Positions 36,935 to 47,219 are shown, counted from the stretch's first letter. The stretch is 64,000 nucleotides of DNA from an uncultured Erysipelotrichaceae bacterium (GCA_944325255.1 CALUZH010000010.1:61235-125234); one strand, 5' to 3'. Numbers and translations are program-made. Notes: a model not told the origin generated them from the sequence alone.

Positions 36935-38965
36935 CTAAATCCTTTCAAGGATGACAATCGAATATTCCGGTACGCCGACACAACGGGAAATCAAAACATC
37001 ATCAAAGCCGTTTTCGTTATGAATCATGCGATATTCTTCACGAATAGTATAAAGGTGTCGGAAAACACAAGGATTGATCAAAATCTTCAAGGTGCCGATA
37101 TTGTAAACCAAAACTTCATAATAATTTTCAAAATGGGCAATACGTCGAATCTTTTGATAGTCATCAAGTCTTAAGAAAGCATACTTTTTTCGAATTTTTA
37201 AAAGTTCTTTTGTATATCTTACAAGTTCCCGATATTTATTTTTGCGTTCCCAATCCAAATGATTGATCTCATCACTTTGGTTATAGCTGTTGTCTATGCC
37301 CTTTTTGGTTCGCATAAATTCCTGACCACTATGGATAAAGGGAATGCCCTGGGATAAGATTACCAGTCCTAAAGCTAGTTTGGTTTTTTTAATGCGGGTT
37401 TTTTCATCATCATCCGGGCAGGCATAAAGCATCTTGTCAAAATAGGTATAATTATCATGACATTCCACATAATTTATGGATTGGCCGGGATGAATAAAAC
37501 CGTCATTCTCGTCTCCCAACAAAAGATTTTTCATCTTCTCAGTTAAGGCGACATTGCCTAGGGCATAACCGGCTTCTTGGCGATGATCGGGAAAGCTTGA
37601 ACCCTTGACAATATCCCGAAAAGCAGGATTGAAAAAGGCGATATTTTCAAGCTTCGCAGCATTGGCAATAGTTGATTGCCTAGTGCTTTTTAAAACTGTC
37701 GGCATCGTCCATCCTTCACCATACAACATAAAATCGCCCTTATAATGGTGGGTCATTTTATCAATAGCCTTTAAAGTATCGATATCCATAAGCCCCATTA
37801 AATCAAAACGCAAGCCGTCAATATCATAGATATTGATATAGCGTTCAATCATCAATAAGATATATTGACGCATAAATAAGGCTTCGGTACGTACTTCATT
37901 GCCGCAAAAAGAACCGTTAGAAAGTTCCATATTATCCTTATAGCGGTAAAAGTAATAAGGACACATGATATTGAGGGCAAATTCTTGGTCCTTATAGACA
38001 TGATTAAAAACCACATCGAGATTAACCCGGATATCTGCCCTATGCAAGGTGTTTACCAAGCTTATAAGCTCGTTGACACGGGCATAAGGATCATTGATGT
38101 CTTTAATATATGAACCTTCACAAACATTATATTGGACCGGATCATAACCCCAATTGTACTTATCTTTTTTAACTTCATCGACACTGCCGAAATCCATAAC
38201 CGGCATCAGCTGAACATGGGTGATGCCAAGTTCTTTAAGATAGTCATAACCGATGCTTTGTTTATTTAAGCTTAAACCTTCTTCGCACATGCCCAAAAAT
38301 AAAGAACGGTTTTTAAAAAAGGGATCATGACTGAAATCGCGAATGCTGCATTCATAAATGACGGCATCGGAATAATGGCGCAAACGATTACTTGGCATGA
38401 TGCGTTCTTTATTAAATTTGTCTATATCCAAAACATAGGATGCTTGAGCATTTAAGGTAGAAGCATAGGCAAAAGGATCGATCAGCTTATAAGTCTTGCC
38501 GTTTCTTTTTAATTCATAATAGTACTCACTTTTATCTAAGTCGCCATTAACCCAAGTCTCATATACATCATAATTTTTCCGATTTAAAGGATGGCTTTGG
38601 CCATTTAAAATAAGTCGGATATCTTCAATAAAAGGCGCCCAAACCCGAAATAAGGTGCGATCACGATGATAAAAACTGCCTAAGGTCGAAATATATGGCA
38701 GCATATTTTCATCAAACCATGGGCTTTGTACAAGCATCCTCACTGTCAAAGGAAAGGCCTTGTCATAATAATAAACGGCATATTCCGCTTGGGGATTATA
38801 TTTTTCACCGGTCTTTAAGACCATATTAAAATCATCATGGCCGACAATCTTAAAAGGGACATTTCTGCCGTCAGCTAATATTTTAAGGCCATCCAATGTC
38901 AAAAAAGGCTCATTTGCACAAGCCTTTATCGTATCAATATCATCCCAATAAAAATTAGCTAACAT
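36935..38965 (-). CDS. pulA: Type I pullulanase (GH13 alpha-1,6-glucan debranching enzyme)
   Basis: 676 residues, cytosolic (no signal peptide). An N-terminal all-beta part and CBM48-like domain (LFRVWAPFIEDIRLILNG) precede the GH13 barrel: YNWGYDP (the pullulanase signature), DVVFNHVY (region I), GLRFDLMGLMD (region II, nucleophile Asp), YGEGW (region III, acid Glu) and VECHDN (region IV). It debranches glycogen or imported maltodextrin so that the phosphorylase encoded 12 bp upstream can continue. No clear Shine-Dalgarno sequence; coupling to glgP is likely. Confidence 0.93.
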   Translation of the reverse strand: MLANFYWDDIDTIKACANEPFLTLDGLKILADGRNVPFKIVGHDDFNMVLKTGEKYNPQAEYAVYYYDKAFPLTVRMLVQSPWFDENMLPYISTLGSFYHRDRTLFRVWAPFIEDIRLILNGQSHPLNRKNYDVYETWVNGDLDKSEYYYELKRNGKTYKLIDPFAYASTLNAQASYVLDIDKFNKERIMPSNRLRHYSDAVIYECSIRDFSHDPFFKNRSLFLGMCEEGLSLNKQSIGYDYLKELGITHVQLMPVMDFGSVDEVKKDKYNWGYDPVQYNVCEGSYIKDINDPYARVNELISLVNTLHRADIRVNLDVVFNHVYKDQEFALNIMCPYYFYRYKDNMELSNGSFCGNEVRTEALFMRQYILLMIERYINIYDIDGLRFDLMGLMDIDTLKAIDKMTHHYKGDFMLYGEGWTMPTVLKSTRQSTIANAAKLENIAFFNPAFRDIVKGSSFPDHRQEAGYALGNVALTEKMKNLLLGDENDGFIHPGQSINYVECHDNYTYFDKMLYACPDDDEKTRIKKTKLALGLVILSQGIPFIHSGQEFMRTKKGIDNSYNQSDEINHLDWERKNKYRELVRYTKELLKIRKKYAFLRLDDYQKIRRIAHFENYYEVLVYNIGTLKILINPCVFRHLYTIREEYRMIHNENGFDDVLISRCVGVPEYSIVILERI

Positions 38966-38977
38966 ATTCAGAATAAA

Positions 38978-41383
38978 CTATTTTAAAGGTTTAATATGCC
39001 ATATTTCTTCGGCATACTGTTTGATGGTGCGGTCACTTGAGAAATAAGCACTCTTAGCCACATTGATCAAACATTTCTTAGCCCAGTCATGCTTATCGGC
39101 ATAAAGGGCATAAAGATGATCATGAGCTTTGACATAACTGTCAAAATCGGCAGCGATGAGATATTCATCATTATGCAATAAGAATTCATCGGCCAAAACC
39201 CGGAAATCTTCAAAATCCTTAGAGAAAGTACCATTGGTCAAACTTTCAACAACCGCCTTTAAGCGGGCATCATGCATCACTAATTGATAGGCGTTATAAT
39301 TCTTTTTAACTTCCGGCACTTCTTCACTTTTCAAACCGAAAATCTCAATATTGTCTTTCCCAACCAATTGGGCAATTTCCACATTGGCTCCATCCAGGGT
39401 ACCTAAAGTAATGGCCCCATTCATCATAAATTTCATATTGCCGGTACCGCTGGCTTCCTTGCCGGCCAAAGATATCTGTTCCGAGATATCGGCAGCATTC
39501 ATCAACTTTTCGGCAATAGTTACCCGATAATTCGGGATAAAGACCACCTTGATGAATTTGGAGACATAAGGATCATGATCGATGGTTTGTCCGACACAAT
39601 TGATAAGCTTAATAACCTTCTTGGCAAAGAAATAACTTGATGCCGCCTTGGCACCAAAGATAAAAGTTGTCTTCGGCATAGTGAAATTCGGGTCGTTTTT
39701 AAGCCGCAAGTATAAGTATATGACATACATAATATTTAATAGCTGACGCTTATAGGCATGCAGTCTTTTGGCTTGAACATCAAAGATGCTGTCGGCATCT
39801 AAACGGATGCCGTATTTACGATATAAGTATTCACTCAATTTTTCTTTACGCAATTTCTTGATTTCCAAGAAAGCTTCCTGTAAAGACGGATCATCAACAT
39901 AATTAAGCAAATCTTCAACCCGGTCAAAATTTTTTCTGAAGTCCGGTCCGATATATTTTTCAATTAAATTGCTGAGCTCCGGATTGGAATAAAGCAACCA
40001 CCTTCTTTGGGTAATACCATTGGTTTTATTATTGAACTTCCGCGGATATAAGGTATTGAAATCCCGGAAAATATCATTTTTCAAAATATCGGTATGTAAT
40101 TTAGCTACCCCGTTAACCGAGAAAGAACCGATGATTGAAAGATTGGCCATCCTTACATTATTATCGGCAATAATCGCTACCCGATTCAAGAAGTCCCGGT
40201 CATAGCCTTGAGCCAAAACATATTCTTTAAATTGTTCATCAAGGGCTTCGATAATAAGATAAATCCGCGGCAAAAGTTTCTTAATATATTCCACCGGCCA
40301 CTTTTCCAAGGCCTCGGCCATAACCGTATGATTGGTATAGGCAAAAGTATTGGAAACAATATAGAAGGCATGGTCCCAATCATAATGATAATCATCCATT
40401 AAAATCCGCATCAGCTCCGGTATACATAGGGCCGGATGGGTATCATTTAATTGGATGACAACTTTTTCATAGAGATTGTCCAAGGTTCCGTAAATCTTCA
40501 TATGTTCGCGGATAATGGAATGAAGTCCGGCCGATACAAAGAAATATTCTTGTTTAATTCTTAAGTACTTGCCCTTTTCCGTGGAATCATCCGGATAGAC
40601 ATTTAAGCAAATATCATCGACATCGGACATATATTGTCGGAAGTCTTTATTGGTCGGGAAATCTTCACTCGGCTCCGCCTTCCACATTCTTAAAGTCATT
40701 GTCGAATCGGTATTGGCACCGACAATCGGCATATCATAAGGAATGGCCAAAACATTTTCAGCATTGACATGTTCAAAGACCAAGTCGCCCTTTTCATCAC
40801 GATGAATATGGACATCACCATAGAATTTGATATTGACGGCCTTATCAAGCTTTCTTACTTCCCAGAAATTACCGATTCTAAGCCATTGGTCAGGCACTTC
40901 AACCTGTTCATTATTAATAATAAGCTGTTTGAAAAGACCATACTTATAACGGATGGTATTACCGTTGCCCGGTAAGTTCAAGGTCGCTAAAGAATCTAAA
41001 AAGCAGGCAGCCAGACGGCCCAAACCGCCATTGCCTAAACCGGCATCACTTTCTAAATCTTCAATCGTATTAATATCGACACCCAGTTCATCCAAACCGT
41101 CTTTGACGATGCCGTAAATACCCAAATTCATTAAGTTGTTGCTGAGCATGCGGCCCATCAAAAATTCCAAAGAAAAATAATACATTTGTTTCTTATGGCC
41201 TTCACGGATGCTTTCTTGGGTATGCATCCAATTGGCCGTAGCATAGCTTCTGACCATTTCTACCAAAACGGTATATTTCTCTATCGCATCGGCATTATCT
41301 ACGCTTTTGCCGTATTGTTGGGCAAGATGCTCTTTAAAACTGGCTTCAAAAGCTTCCTTACTGGAAAACATATTCGAAAACAT
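38978..41383 (-). CDS. glgP: Glycogen/maltodextrin phosphorylase
   Basis: Releases glucose-1-phosphate from alpha-1,4-glucans using PLP. 801 residues; the glucan/phosphate region LGNGGLGRLAACFLDS and the PLP-lysine signature EASGTGNMKFMMNGA followed by LGTLDGANVEI are intact. GAGGAG precedes the ATG. First gene of the glgP-pulA operon, which together breaks down branched alpha-glucan; no glycogen synthesis genes are in the window. Divergent from ispG. Confidence 0.95.
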   Translation of the reverse strand: MFSNMFSSKEAFEASFKEHLAQQYGKSVDNADAIEKYTVLVEMVRSYATANWMHTQESIREGHKKQMYYFSLEFLMGRMLSNNLMNLGIYGIVKDGLDELGVDINTIEDLESDAGLGNGGLGRLAACFLDSLATLNLPGNGNTIRYKYGLFKQLIINNEQVEVPDQWLRIGNFWEVRKLDKAVNIKFYGDVHIHRDEKGDLVFEHVNAENVLAIPYDMPIVGANTDSTMTLRMWKAEPSEDFPTNKDFRQYMSDVDDICLNVYPDDSTEKGKYLRIKQEYFFVSAGLHSIIREHMKIYGTLDNLYEKVVIQLNDTHPALCIPELMRILMDDYHYDWDHAFYIVSNTFAYTNHTVMAEALEKWPVEYIKKLLPRIYLIIEALDEQFKEYVLAQGYDRDFLNRVAIIADNNVRMANLSIIGSFSVNGVAKLHTDILKNDIFRDFNTLYPRKFNNKTNGITQRRWLLYSNPELSNLIEKYIGPDFRKNFDRVEDLLNYVDDPSLQEAFLEIKKLRKEKLSEYLYRKYGIRLDADSIFDVQAKRLHAYKRQLLNIMYVIYLYLRLKNDPNFTMPKTTFIFGAKAASSYFFAKKVIKLINCVGQTIDHDPYVSKFIKVVFIPNYRVTIAEKLMNAADISEQISLAGKEASGTGNMKFMMNGAITLGTLDGANVEIAQLVGKDNIEIFGLKSEEVPEVKKNYNAYQLVMHDARLKAVVESLTNGTFSKDFEDFRVLADEFLLHNDEYLIAADFDSYVKAHDHLYALYADKHDWAKKCLINVAKSAYFSSDRTIKQYAEEIWHIKPLK

Positions 41384-41456
41384 ATGATTGCTCCTCTTCT
41401 TTCTTTAACATTGTATCAAAAACGGCGCTTAAATAAAATTATTTCCTTAAGCAGTG

Positions 41457-41468
41457 TATAATAAAAAC
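41457..41468 (+). promoter_or_regulatory. -10 box predicting a leaderless ispG transcript
   Basis: TATAAT at 41457-41462, six bases (AAAAAC), then the ATG at 41469; no Shine-Dalgarno sequence. Confidence 0.55.
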
Positions 41469-42506
41469 ATGAAAAGCAGATTAGAAACAAGAAGTATTAA
41501 AGTAGGAAATGTCCAAATCGGCGGACAAAATAAAGTGATCATTCAATCAATGACCAATACCAAAACCAAAGATATCCAAGCCACCGTCAAACAAATCCAA
41601 GCCCTGCATAAGGCCGGAGCCGAAATTGTAAGAATGGCTATTTTAGATAATGAAGATGCGATGGCGGTTTCGGAAATTAAGAAACAAAGCCCTGTTCCTT
41701 TAGTGGCCGACATCCATTTCAATGCCGACTTTGCCCTTACTTGCGTGGAAAACGGCATCGACAAGATTCGTTTAAATCCCGGCAACATCGAAGATGAAGA
41801 TAAGGTAAAAGCGATCGTTGAGGCTTGCAAGAAACATCATATCCCCATCCGCATCGGGATCAATGCCGGATCCTTAAATCATAAATATCAACATAGCGAA
41901 GAGGCAATGATTGCTTCAGCCTATGATCATATCAGGATTTTAGAAAGCTTAAAGTTCTATGATATTTGTCTGTCCTTTAAATCAAGCGATCCTTTAGAAA
42001 CGATCAAGGCCTATCGCTTGGCTGCCGATACCTTCCCCTATCCCTTACATTTAGGCGTAACCGAAGCCGGCGGACTTTTGGATAGTGCTATAAAATCATC
42101 CCTGGCCTTAGGCAATCTTTTACTAGACGGAATCGGCGATACCATCCGCATTTCCGTAAGTGATGACCCCGTCACTGAAATGAAGGTCGCCAAAAAATTA
42201 CTTAAGGCCTGCGGCCTTAAAAAGGATGTCCCGACCTTAATCGCCTGCCCGACTTGCGGACGTATCCAATATGATATGCTGCCGATCGTAAGACGCATGG
42301 AAGAATATTTGGATACAGTAAATAAAGATATTAGTGTTGCCATCATGGGTTGTCCGGTCAATGGTCCCCAAGAAGCCGCCAGAGCCGATATCGGGGTAGC
42401 CGGCGGCAAGGACAGTGCCCTTCTATTTAAAAAGGGAAAGATTATAAAATCCATCCCTCAAGAAGATATATTCGCTGTCTTAAAAGCCGAAATCGAAGCC
42501 TTTTAA
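41469..42506 (+). CDS. ispG: 4-hydroxy-3-methylbut-2-enyl-diphosphate synthase (flavodoxin)
   Basis: [4Fe-4S] enzyme of the MEP isoprenoid pathway. 345 residues: TIM barrel (VPLVADIHFNADFAL, DKIRLNPGNI) and C-terminal reductase-like domain with the cluster ligands in ACPTCGR and GCPVNGPQEA. The ATG at 41469 is preferred over a GTG at 41454 because the GTG lies inside the -10 region; with the ATG the mRNA is leaderless. Other MEP genes are not in the window. Confidence 0.95.
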   Translation: MKSRLETRSIKVGNVQIGGQNKVIIQSMTNTKTKDIQATVKQIQALHKAGAEIVRMAILDNEDAMAVSEIKKQSPVPLVADIHFNADFALTCVENGIDKIRLNPGNIEDEDKVKAIVEACKKHHIPIRIGINAGSLNHKYQHSEEAMIASAYDHIRILESLKFYDICLSFKSSDPLETIKAYRLAADTFPYPLHLGVTEAGGLLDSAIKSSLALGNLLLDGIGDTIRISVSDDPVTEMKVAKKLLKACGLKKDVPTLIACPTCGRIQYDMLPIVRRMEEYLDTVNKDISVAIMGCPVNGPQEAARADIGVAGGKDSALLFKKGKIIKSIPQEDIFAVLKAEIEAF

Positions 42507-42528
42507 TCCTCACTTTTGAGGATTTTTT
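42505..42528 (+). terminator. Terminator of ispG, overlapping the ends of ispG and trpA
   Basis: AATCCTCA / TGAGGATT hairpin then TTTT. The stop codons of ispG (42504-42506) and convergent trpA (42510-42512) fall within it. Confidence 0.85.
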
Positions 42529-43250
42529 ATTTTCTCTAAATAGGCCATAATATCCGCTTTTTTTGCTTGCTCATTCAGGGAAATCAATTCATCGCTCACG
42601 ATTAGCCCTTCAACGATATCGGCATAATCATCAATGGTTTTAAGAGGATCAAAGTCGCAAAGGCGGATTAAACCTTCATTAAAATCCTTAATATCCATAG
42701 ATAAATCCTTTATTTCTTCAAAAGGATCGCCGCTTTCATAATCATTTTCAAGATAGATAAGTCCTTCCTTTTTTTGACATATGGCCTTTAAACGCTCAGC
42801 ACTTGTCGGTACCGCCACAAAAATCATCATAATATCATATTCTTCAAAAACTTGGGCAAATTCATCCCTTTCTTCCAAAGGTACATCCGGTATCAAGATT
42901 GCCTTAACCCCGACCGCTTGGGCCCTTTGGGCAAAGGCATCAATGCCATAGGAAAATATCACATTGGCATAGGTCCTTAAAATAAGCTTAGCCTGAAGTT
43001 TTAATTGAGAAAGAAAATCAAAGGCCTTATCACTTGAAATACCTTTAGCTATAGCTCGCGTATTGGCCTTTTGAATAAGGGATGTCTCCATGACGGGATC
43101 GGAAAAAGGCAGACCCAGCATTAAAAGATCATAAGCCTTTTCATCCAAGGCCTTTAATAGATGCTCATTGCTTATAAGGTCAGGATCTCCCAAAACGATA
43201 AAGGGTATTGCTTTAATTCCTTCTTTAAATAAATCATTGACTTTATTCAT
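42510..43250 (-). CDS. trpA: Tryptophan synthase alpha-subunit homologue lacking catalytic residues
   Basis: 246 residues with a clear TrpA barrel ([38 protein letters not shown]). The active site is degenerate: the equivalent of E. coli Glu49 is Met44 and of Asp60 is Glu55; Tyr175 is kept (Tyr166) but Arg179 is Asp170, Thr183 is lost, and the phosphate-binding glycines/serine (GFGIS; SGSA) read CDFDP and VSDE. Indole-glycerol-phosphate cleavage is unlikely; an allosteric partner role for TrpB is inferred. The ATG at 43250 follows AAGGGAG and overlaps trpB by 8 bp. Confidence 0.88.
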   Translation of the reverse strand: MNKVNDLFKEGIKAIPFIVLGDPDLISNEHLLKALDEKAYDLLMLGLPFSDPVMETSLIQKANTRAIAKGISSDKAFDFLSQLKLQAKLILRTYANVIFSYGIDAFAQRAQAVGVKAILIPDVPLEERDEFAQVFEEYDIMMIFVAVPTSAERLKAICQKKEGLIYLENDYESGDPFEEIKDLSMDIKDFNEGLIRLCDFDPLKTIDDYADIVEGLIVSDELISLNEQAKKADIMAYLEKIKNPQK

Positions 43251-44433
43251 AAATCTTTTCTCCCTTATAGCGGGCAATAGCCGCACAATCCTTATCACCC
43301 CGACCGGACAGGGTAACAATAATAATCTTATCTTTAGCCATCGTCGGCGCCAGTTTCATGGCTTGAGCCAAGGCATGGGCCGATTCAATAGCCGGAATAA
43401 TGCCTTCAGTGGCTGAAAGATATTCAAAGGCCCTTACTGCCTCATCATCGCTTATCGCCACATATTCGGCTCTGCCGGCCGCAAATAAAGCACAATGTTC
43501 CGGCCCGACCCCCGGATAATCAAGACCGGCCGATATGGAATATACCGGCGCTATTTGGCCATATTTATCTTGGCAGAAATAAGCCTTCATACCATGAAAA
43601 ATACCCAGCCTTCCGGTATTTATTGTAGCTGCGGTTTCGGGAGTATCGATGCCCCGTCCGGCGGCTTCACAACCGATAAGCCGCACGTCTTTATCTTCAA
43701 TAAAATGATAGAAACTGCCGATGGCATTGCTGCCCCCGCCTACACAGGCGATAACCGCATCAGGCAAACGTCCTTCCTTGGCTAAAATTTGGGCCTTCAT
43801 TTCCTTAGAAATAACCGCTTGGAAATCCCTAACCATCGTTGGGAAGGGATGGGGACCCATGACCGAACCTAAACAATAATGCGTTGACGAAAGATTTTTG
43901 GCCCACTCGCTCATGGCCTTGGATACCGCATCCTTCAAAGTCGCAGTACCATCTTTCACCCCCATGACTTCAGCTCCCAACAAGCGCATCTTATAGACAT
44001 TTAAGGCTTGCCTTTCCATATCTTTTTCACCCATATAAATAATACATTTCATACCGAATAAGGCAGCTGCTGTAGCTGTTGCCACCCCATGTTGGCCGGC
44101 ACCCGTCTCTGCCAAAAGACAAGTCTTGCCCATCTTTTTAGCTAATAAGGCCTGGCCCAAAACATTATTGATTTTATGAGCACCGGTATGATTTAAATCT
44201 TCTCTTTTGAGATAGATCTTGGCCCCGCCTAAATCGGCAGTCATTTTTTGGGCATAATAGAGTCTTGACGGCCGATTGGCATATTCATTAAGTAAAGTAT
44301 TTAATTCTTTGACAAATTCCGGATCGTCTTTATAACGATTGTAGGCCTCTTCCAGTTCATTGATGGCATTCATTAAAATTTCCGGAACATATTGTCCGCC
44401 ATAAATGCCAAAGCGTCCCTTTTTTTCCAGCAT
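43243..44433 (-). CDS. trpB: Tryptophan synthase beta subunit
   Basis: PLP enzyme that condenses indole with serine. 396 residues; [10 protein letters not shown] start, PLP lysine in [22 protein letters not shown] (catalytic Glu), [10 protein letters not shown] phosphate loop and SGRGDKD near the end are all intact. The ATG at 44433 is preferred over the TTG at 44460 because GGAAGGGAAGG sits 7 bases before it. Controlled by a tRNA-Trp T-box. No trpE, G, D, C or F gene is in the cluster. Confidence 0.96.
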   Translation of the reverse strand: MLEKKGRFGIYGGQYVPEILMNAINELEEAYNRYKDDPEFVKELNTLLNEYANRPSRLYYAQKMTADLGGAKIYLKREDLNHTGAHKINNVLGQALLAKKMGKTCLLAETGAGQHGVATATAAALFGMKCIIYMGEKDMERQALNVYKMRLLGAEVMGVKDGTATLKDAVSKAMSEWAKNLSSTHYCLGSVMGPHPFPTMVRDFQAVISKEMKAQILAKEGRLPDAVIACVGGGSNAIGSFYHFIEDKDVRLIGCEAAGRGIDTPETAATINTGRLGIFHGMKAYFCQDKYGQIAPVYSISAGLDYPGVGPEHCALFAAGRAEYVAISDDEAVRAFEYLSATEGIIPAIESAHALAQAMKLAPTMAKDKIIIVTLSGRGDKDCAAIARYKGEKIYE

Positions 44434-44466
44434 AAACAAACCTTCCCTTCCATCTGCCAAATAAAC

Positions 44467-44738
44467 AAAAAGTCCTTGGCAGAATAAAATTCTGTCAAGG
44501 ACGAATATTTCTTATCCGCGGTGCCACCTTGTCTTCACGTAAAACGTGCCCTCTTGAAGTACTATCATACTCCTGACAACTGACGTATGTCTTCACGTCA
44601 CCGAATACTCCGAATCAATCGTTTGACGGTGCCCTCAGCGGTCCATTTGACAACTTGTTTCTAACCTTATTCTCAGCATCTAAGGCTCTCTGTATAGGCA
44701 TCATTGCCGTTATCTCCGCTTCATCGGTTTACAACAAA
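44467..44738 (-). promoter_or_regulatory. T-box riboswitch, tRNA-Trp specific, upstream of trpBA
   Basis: Conserved T-box AAGGTGGCACCGCGG (44516-44530) followed by a 13-bp terminator hairpin (44472-44502) and T run. Stem I base AGCGG pairs with CCGCT, and the specifier loop holds ATGGA, so the specifier codon is TGG (Trp) at 44643-44645. Uncharged tRNA-Trp would permit transcription of trpBA. Confidence 0.95.
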
Positions 44739-44767
44739 ATGATAGCGCTACAAAAATAGCTTGTCAA
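44739..44767 (-). promoter_or_regulatory. Promoter of the trpBA leader
   Basis: -35 TTGACA (44762-44767), 17-bp spacer, -10 TATCAT (44739-44744). The -35 box touches the stop of the upstream ZIP gene. Confidence 0.85.
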
Positions 44768-45538
44768 CTACATGATGACATGACTTAAAGGCATAAGGGA
44801 AATCCCGATAAACATGGCCCATAAAGCCAAACGAGAATAGCCGTATTGCCGCGATTCAGGAAGCAATTCCTCCAGGGCTATATAAACCATTAAACCACCC
44901 ACAAAGGCTAATATAAAGCCCAAAAAAGCTTCGGAAAGCCAGGGTCCCAAGACCAAAAAGGCCAATATAGCACCAAGAAATTCACTAAAGCCGCTGGCAA
45001 AGGTATAAAAAAGAGCCTTCTTCTTACTTTTGGTAGCATAATATACCGGAATGGCCACTACAATGCCTTCGGGAATATTATGTAAGGCAATGGCCAGCAT
45101 AATACTTAGACCCAGACTTAAATCATTAATTGAAGAAGCATAAGTTGCCATACCCTCAGGAAAGTTATGCAAGGCAATGGCCAGCATGGAAAAAAGACCC
45201 AAACGATAAAGATCTTGATGTTCGGTATTATGATGTTCATCAACTTCATGAGGAACAAAGTGATCTAAAAGCCCACTAACAACAATCCCCAAAACAAAGG
45301 CGATAACGGCTAAAAAAGTAGCCATTTTCTCATCATAAGCAGTCATTAATGAAGAAATACCACTGGGAAATAAATCCAAAAAAGAAACACTGAGCATGAC
45401 CCCGCAGGCCAGACCTAAACAAACCGATAAGATCTTCTCATTTTTCCCCTTGGTAAAAAAGATAATAAGGCCCCCAAACAAGGTAGCCATACTGGCACCA
45501 AGAGCCATCAATAAGGCGATTAACTGAATATTGTCCAT
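44768..45538 (-). CDS. ZIP-family zinc/metal transporter
   Basis: 256-residue membrane protein with eight predicted helices. The binuclear metal site motifs HNFPEGMATY (helix 4) and HNIPEGIVVAIP (helix 5) match ZupT-type importers; the variable cytosolic loop has a His-rich piece (HEVDEHHNTEH). Zinc is the likely substrate but Fe/Mn cannot be excluded. No Zur box was recognised. TAGAAT (45545-45550) ends six bases before the ATG and there is no Shine-Dalgarno sequence: predicted leaderless. Confidence 0.9.
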   Translation of the reverse strand: MDNIQLIALLMALGASMATLFGGLIIFFTKGKNEKILSVCLGLACGVMLSVSFLDLFPSGISSLMTAYDEKMATFLAVIAFVLGIVVSGLLDHFVPHEVDEHHNTEHQDLYRLGLFSMLAIALHNFPEGMATYASSINDLSLGLSIMLAIALHNIPEGIVVAIPVYYATKSKKKALFYTFASGFSEFLGAILAFLVLGPWLSEAFLGFILAFVGGLMVYIALEELLPESRQYGYSRLALWAMFIGISLMPLSHVIM

Positions 45539-45550
45539 AGAAATATTCTA
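45539..45550 (-). promoter_or_regulatory. -10 box predicting a leaderless ZIP transcript
   Basis: TAGAAT (45545-45550), six bases, then ATG at 45538. The -35 region is poor. Confidence 0.5.
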
Positions 45551-45611
45551 CCATTTATTCTTTTATTAAGTTACTTTCTTAATCTTTATATGAAAGATTC
45601 CAGTATAAATT

Positions 45612-45654
45612 AAAAAAACATCCATAAAATTCTCAAGAATTATATGGATGTTTT
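45612..45654 (-). terminator. Terminator of the secreted-protein pseudogene
   Basis: AAAACATCCATA / TATGGATGTTTT stem with an inner AATTCT/AGAATT helix and a T run on the minus strand. Confidence 0.85.
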
Positions 45655-45686
45655 GATTTATTTTATAAGCTTTTAATTCAAGGGCT

Positions 45687-47159
45687 TTATTTAATTCCGG
45701 TATTTACGACTGTATAAGTACTTGATGTACTGCCGCTATATTCGCATACTCCCTTGGCATTATTCCAAGTCCAACCTTCACCCATTTCTTCATCACAGGT
45801 AATAATACCGTCACAGTTTTCATCTTTTTCTCCGGCGCAGGAAATCGAAGGTTCAGATGTTCTAGGTTCTTCTGCTTTTTCTTCCTTAGGACTGATTTCA
45901 AAATATTGATAACCAATATTTAAGACCATACTATCGGTAGCAGCTTCCGAGTCCCTGGTCCAGACACTTTTGCCTTGGTCACTAGCCTCCGCATTATAAT
46001 AAGCAGAAAGATTATCCCCATACACTAAATTATTAAGATACATAACCAAAGCACAGCTTTCATCAACAACCCCATTATTTTGCACATCTAAGCTAAACGC
46101 TTCAGTCTTATTAATGTCACCACTTTTAAATACCGCCGTGGAATTGTTAATTGTGAACGATGCATCATAACCCCAATATCCATAAGATGCCTCACCGGCT
46201 ATATTTGTCGATACATCCATCTTAGAATCTTGGACAACTGCCGACATGCCGTAAATGCCATAAGAACTTCCACTTGTCTCAGGAGCGTTAATTATCAGCT
46301 CGCTGCCATTGGTGAGATTTATGCATCTTTCCGCATTTACATAAACGCCATAAAAACTTCTTTCTGACTCTTCACCCTTAATTTCGACCTTTGTATTATC
46401 CAAACTTAAAGTTTCGGCTGTCTTTCGATATTCAGCTGTAGTTTCAACCGCATAAAACATAATGCCATAAGTGCCACTCGAGCCATCGCTAAATGTCTTG
46501 CCGCTATCTATTTCCACTAAGCTGTCCTTAATTGAAACATTTGACCCATTTATCATTATTCCCGCAAAGCCCTTAGCCTGCATATTTTGAATATCAATAT
46601 GGGTATTTTCGATCTGACAACTAACAGGTCCAACATAAGTAGGAGTATTTAAAATACCGACCCCGGTAGTAGTGTTGGAATCATTAAAGCTTAAAGAAAG
46701 CGAGCTTCCTCTTCCCCGACAATTTTAAGATTGCCGGCAACCATAATCCCCAAATTGCGACAAAGAAGGCATACTTTTAGTTTCTTGATTATTATCGGTA
46801 AAGGTTAAATGATTTTGACCCTTAAGGCGGATTTCTAAATTCCCAATACCACAAATTATCACTTCTTCAGCATCCTCTTGATCACCTTGCCAATAAGTTT
46901 TAAATAACTTGGCATTATTTAAAGTCAAAATCTTATTTTCCGAATCATAACTTACAATATAATTACTGGTACTGGCCCCCTCTTGGGTAATGCCGCCATC
47001 ATCTGTAGAAATATAATAAGTAACTCCTTCATCATCATCAAGCTTTTCTCCGGCAACATAAAGATCCCCCCTTGATTCACCATTTTCTTCAGCCGTAATC
47101 GGCCACACCGCCACCATTTAAACCATGAATGCCATGGCCATCTTAGTTAGATATTTCAT
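45687..47159 (-). pseudogene. Decayed secreted beta-helix-like protein with Cys-rich C-terminal module (paralogue 3)
   Basis: Starts at ATG 47159 (MKYLTKMAMAFMV), then an in-frame TAA (47118-47120) inside the signal peptide; the frame continues MVAVWPITAEENGES. A second break lies near 46720-46750: an extra G in GGGGATTATGG shifts the frame and an extra two bases near GGGGAAGAGGAAGC shift it back, so the conserved path reads FG/IMVAGNLKIVGE/GSSLSLSFNDS. Downstream the frame is open to 45687 and ends in the same module (DENCDGIITCDE, TYTVVNTGIK). Three lesions make it non-functional unless recoded. Long NGS- and T-rich beta-helix-type repeats, related to 22819-24009 and 34020-35528. Confidence 0.85.
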
Positions 47160-47186
47160 CACTTTCCCCTTTTTTCTTATAGTTGA

Positions 47187-47217
47187 ATTATAAAAAAAGC
47201 TAAGGTGCTTCCGTCAA
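47187..47217 (-). promoter_or_regulatory. Promoter of the secreted-protein pseudogene
   Basis: -35 TTGACG (47212-47217), 19-bp spacer ending in a T run, -10 TATAAT (47187-47192). No poly-G tract here. Confidence 0.6.
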
Positions 47218-47219
47218 TT

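Noticed and set aside
43251..43319. Extended start of trpA
   Set aside because: The extra codons lie inside trpB and have no TrpA similarity; the ATG at 43250 has a ribosome binding site.
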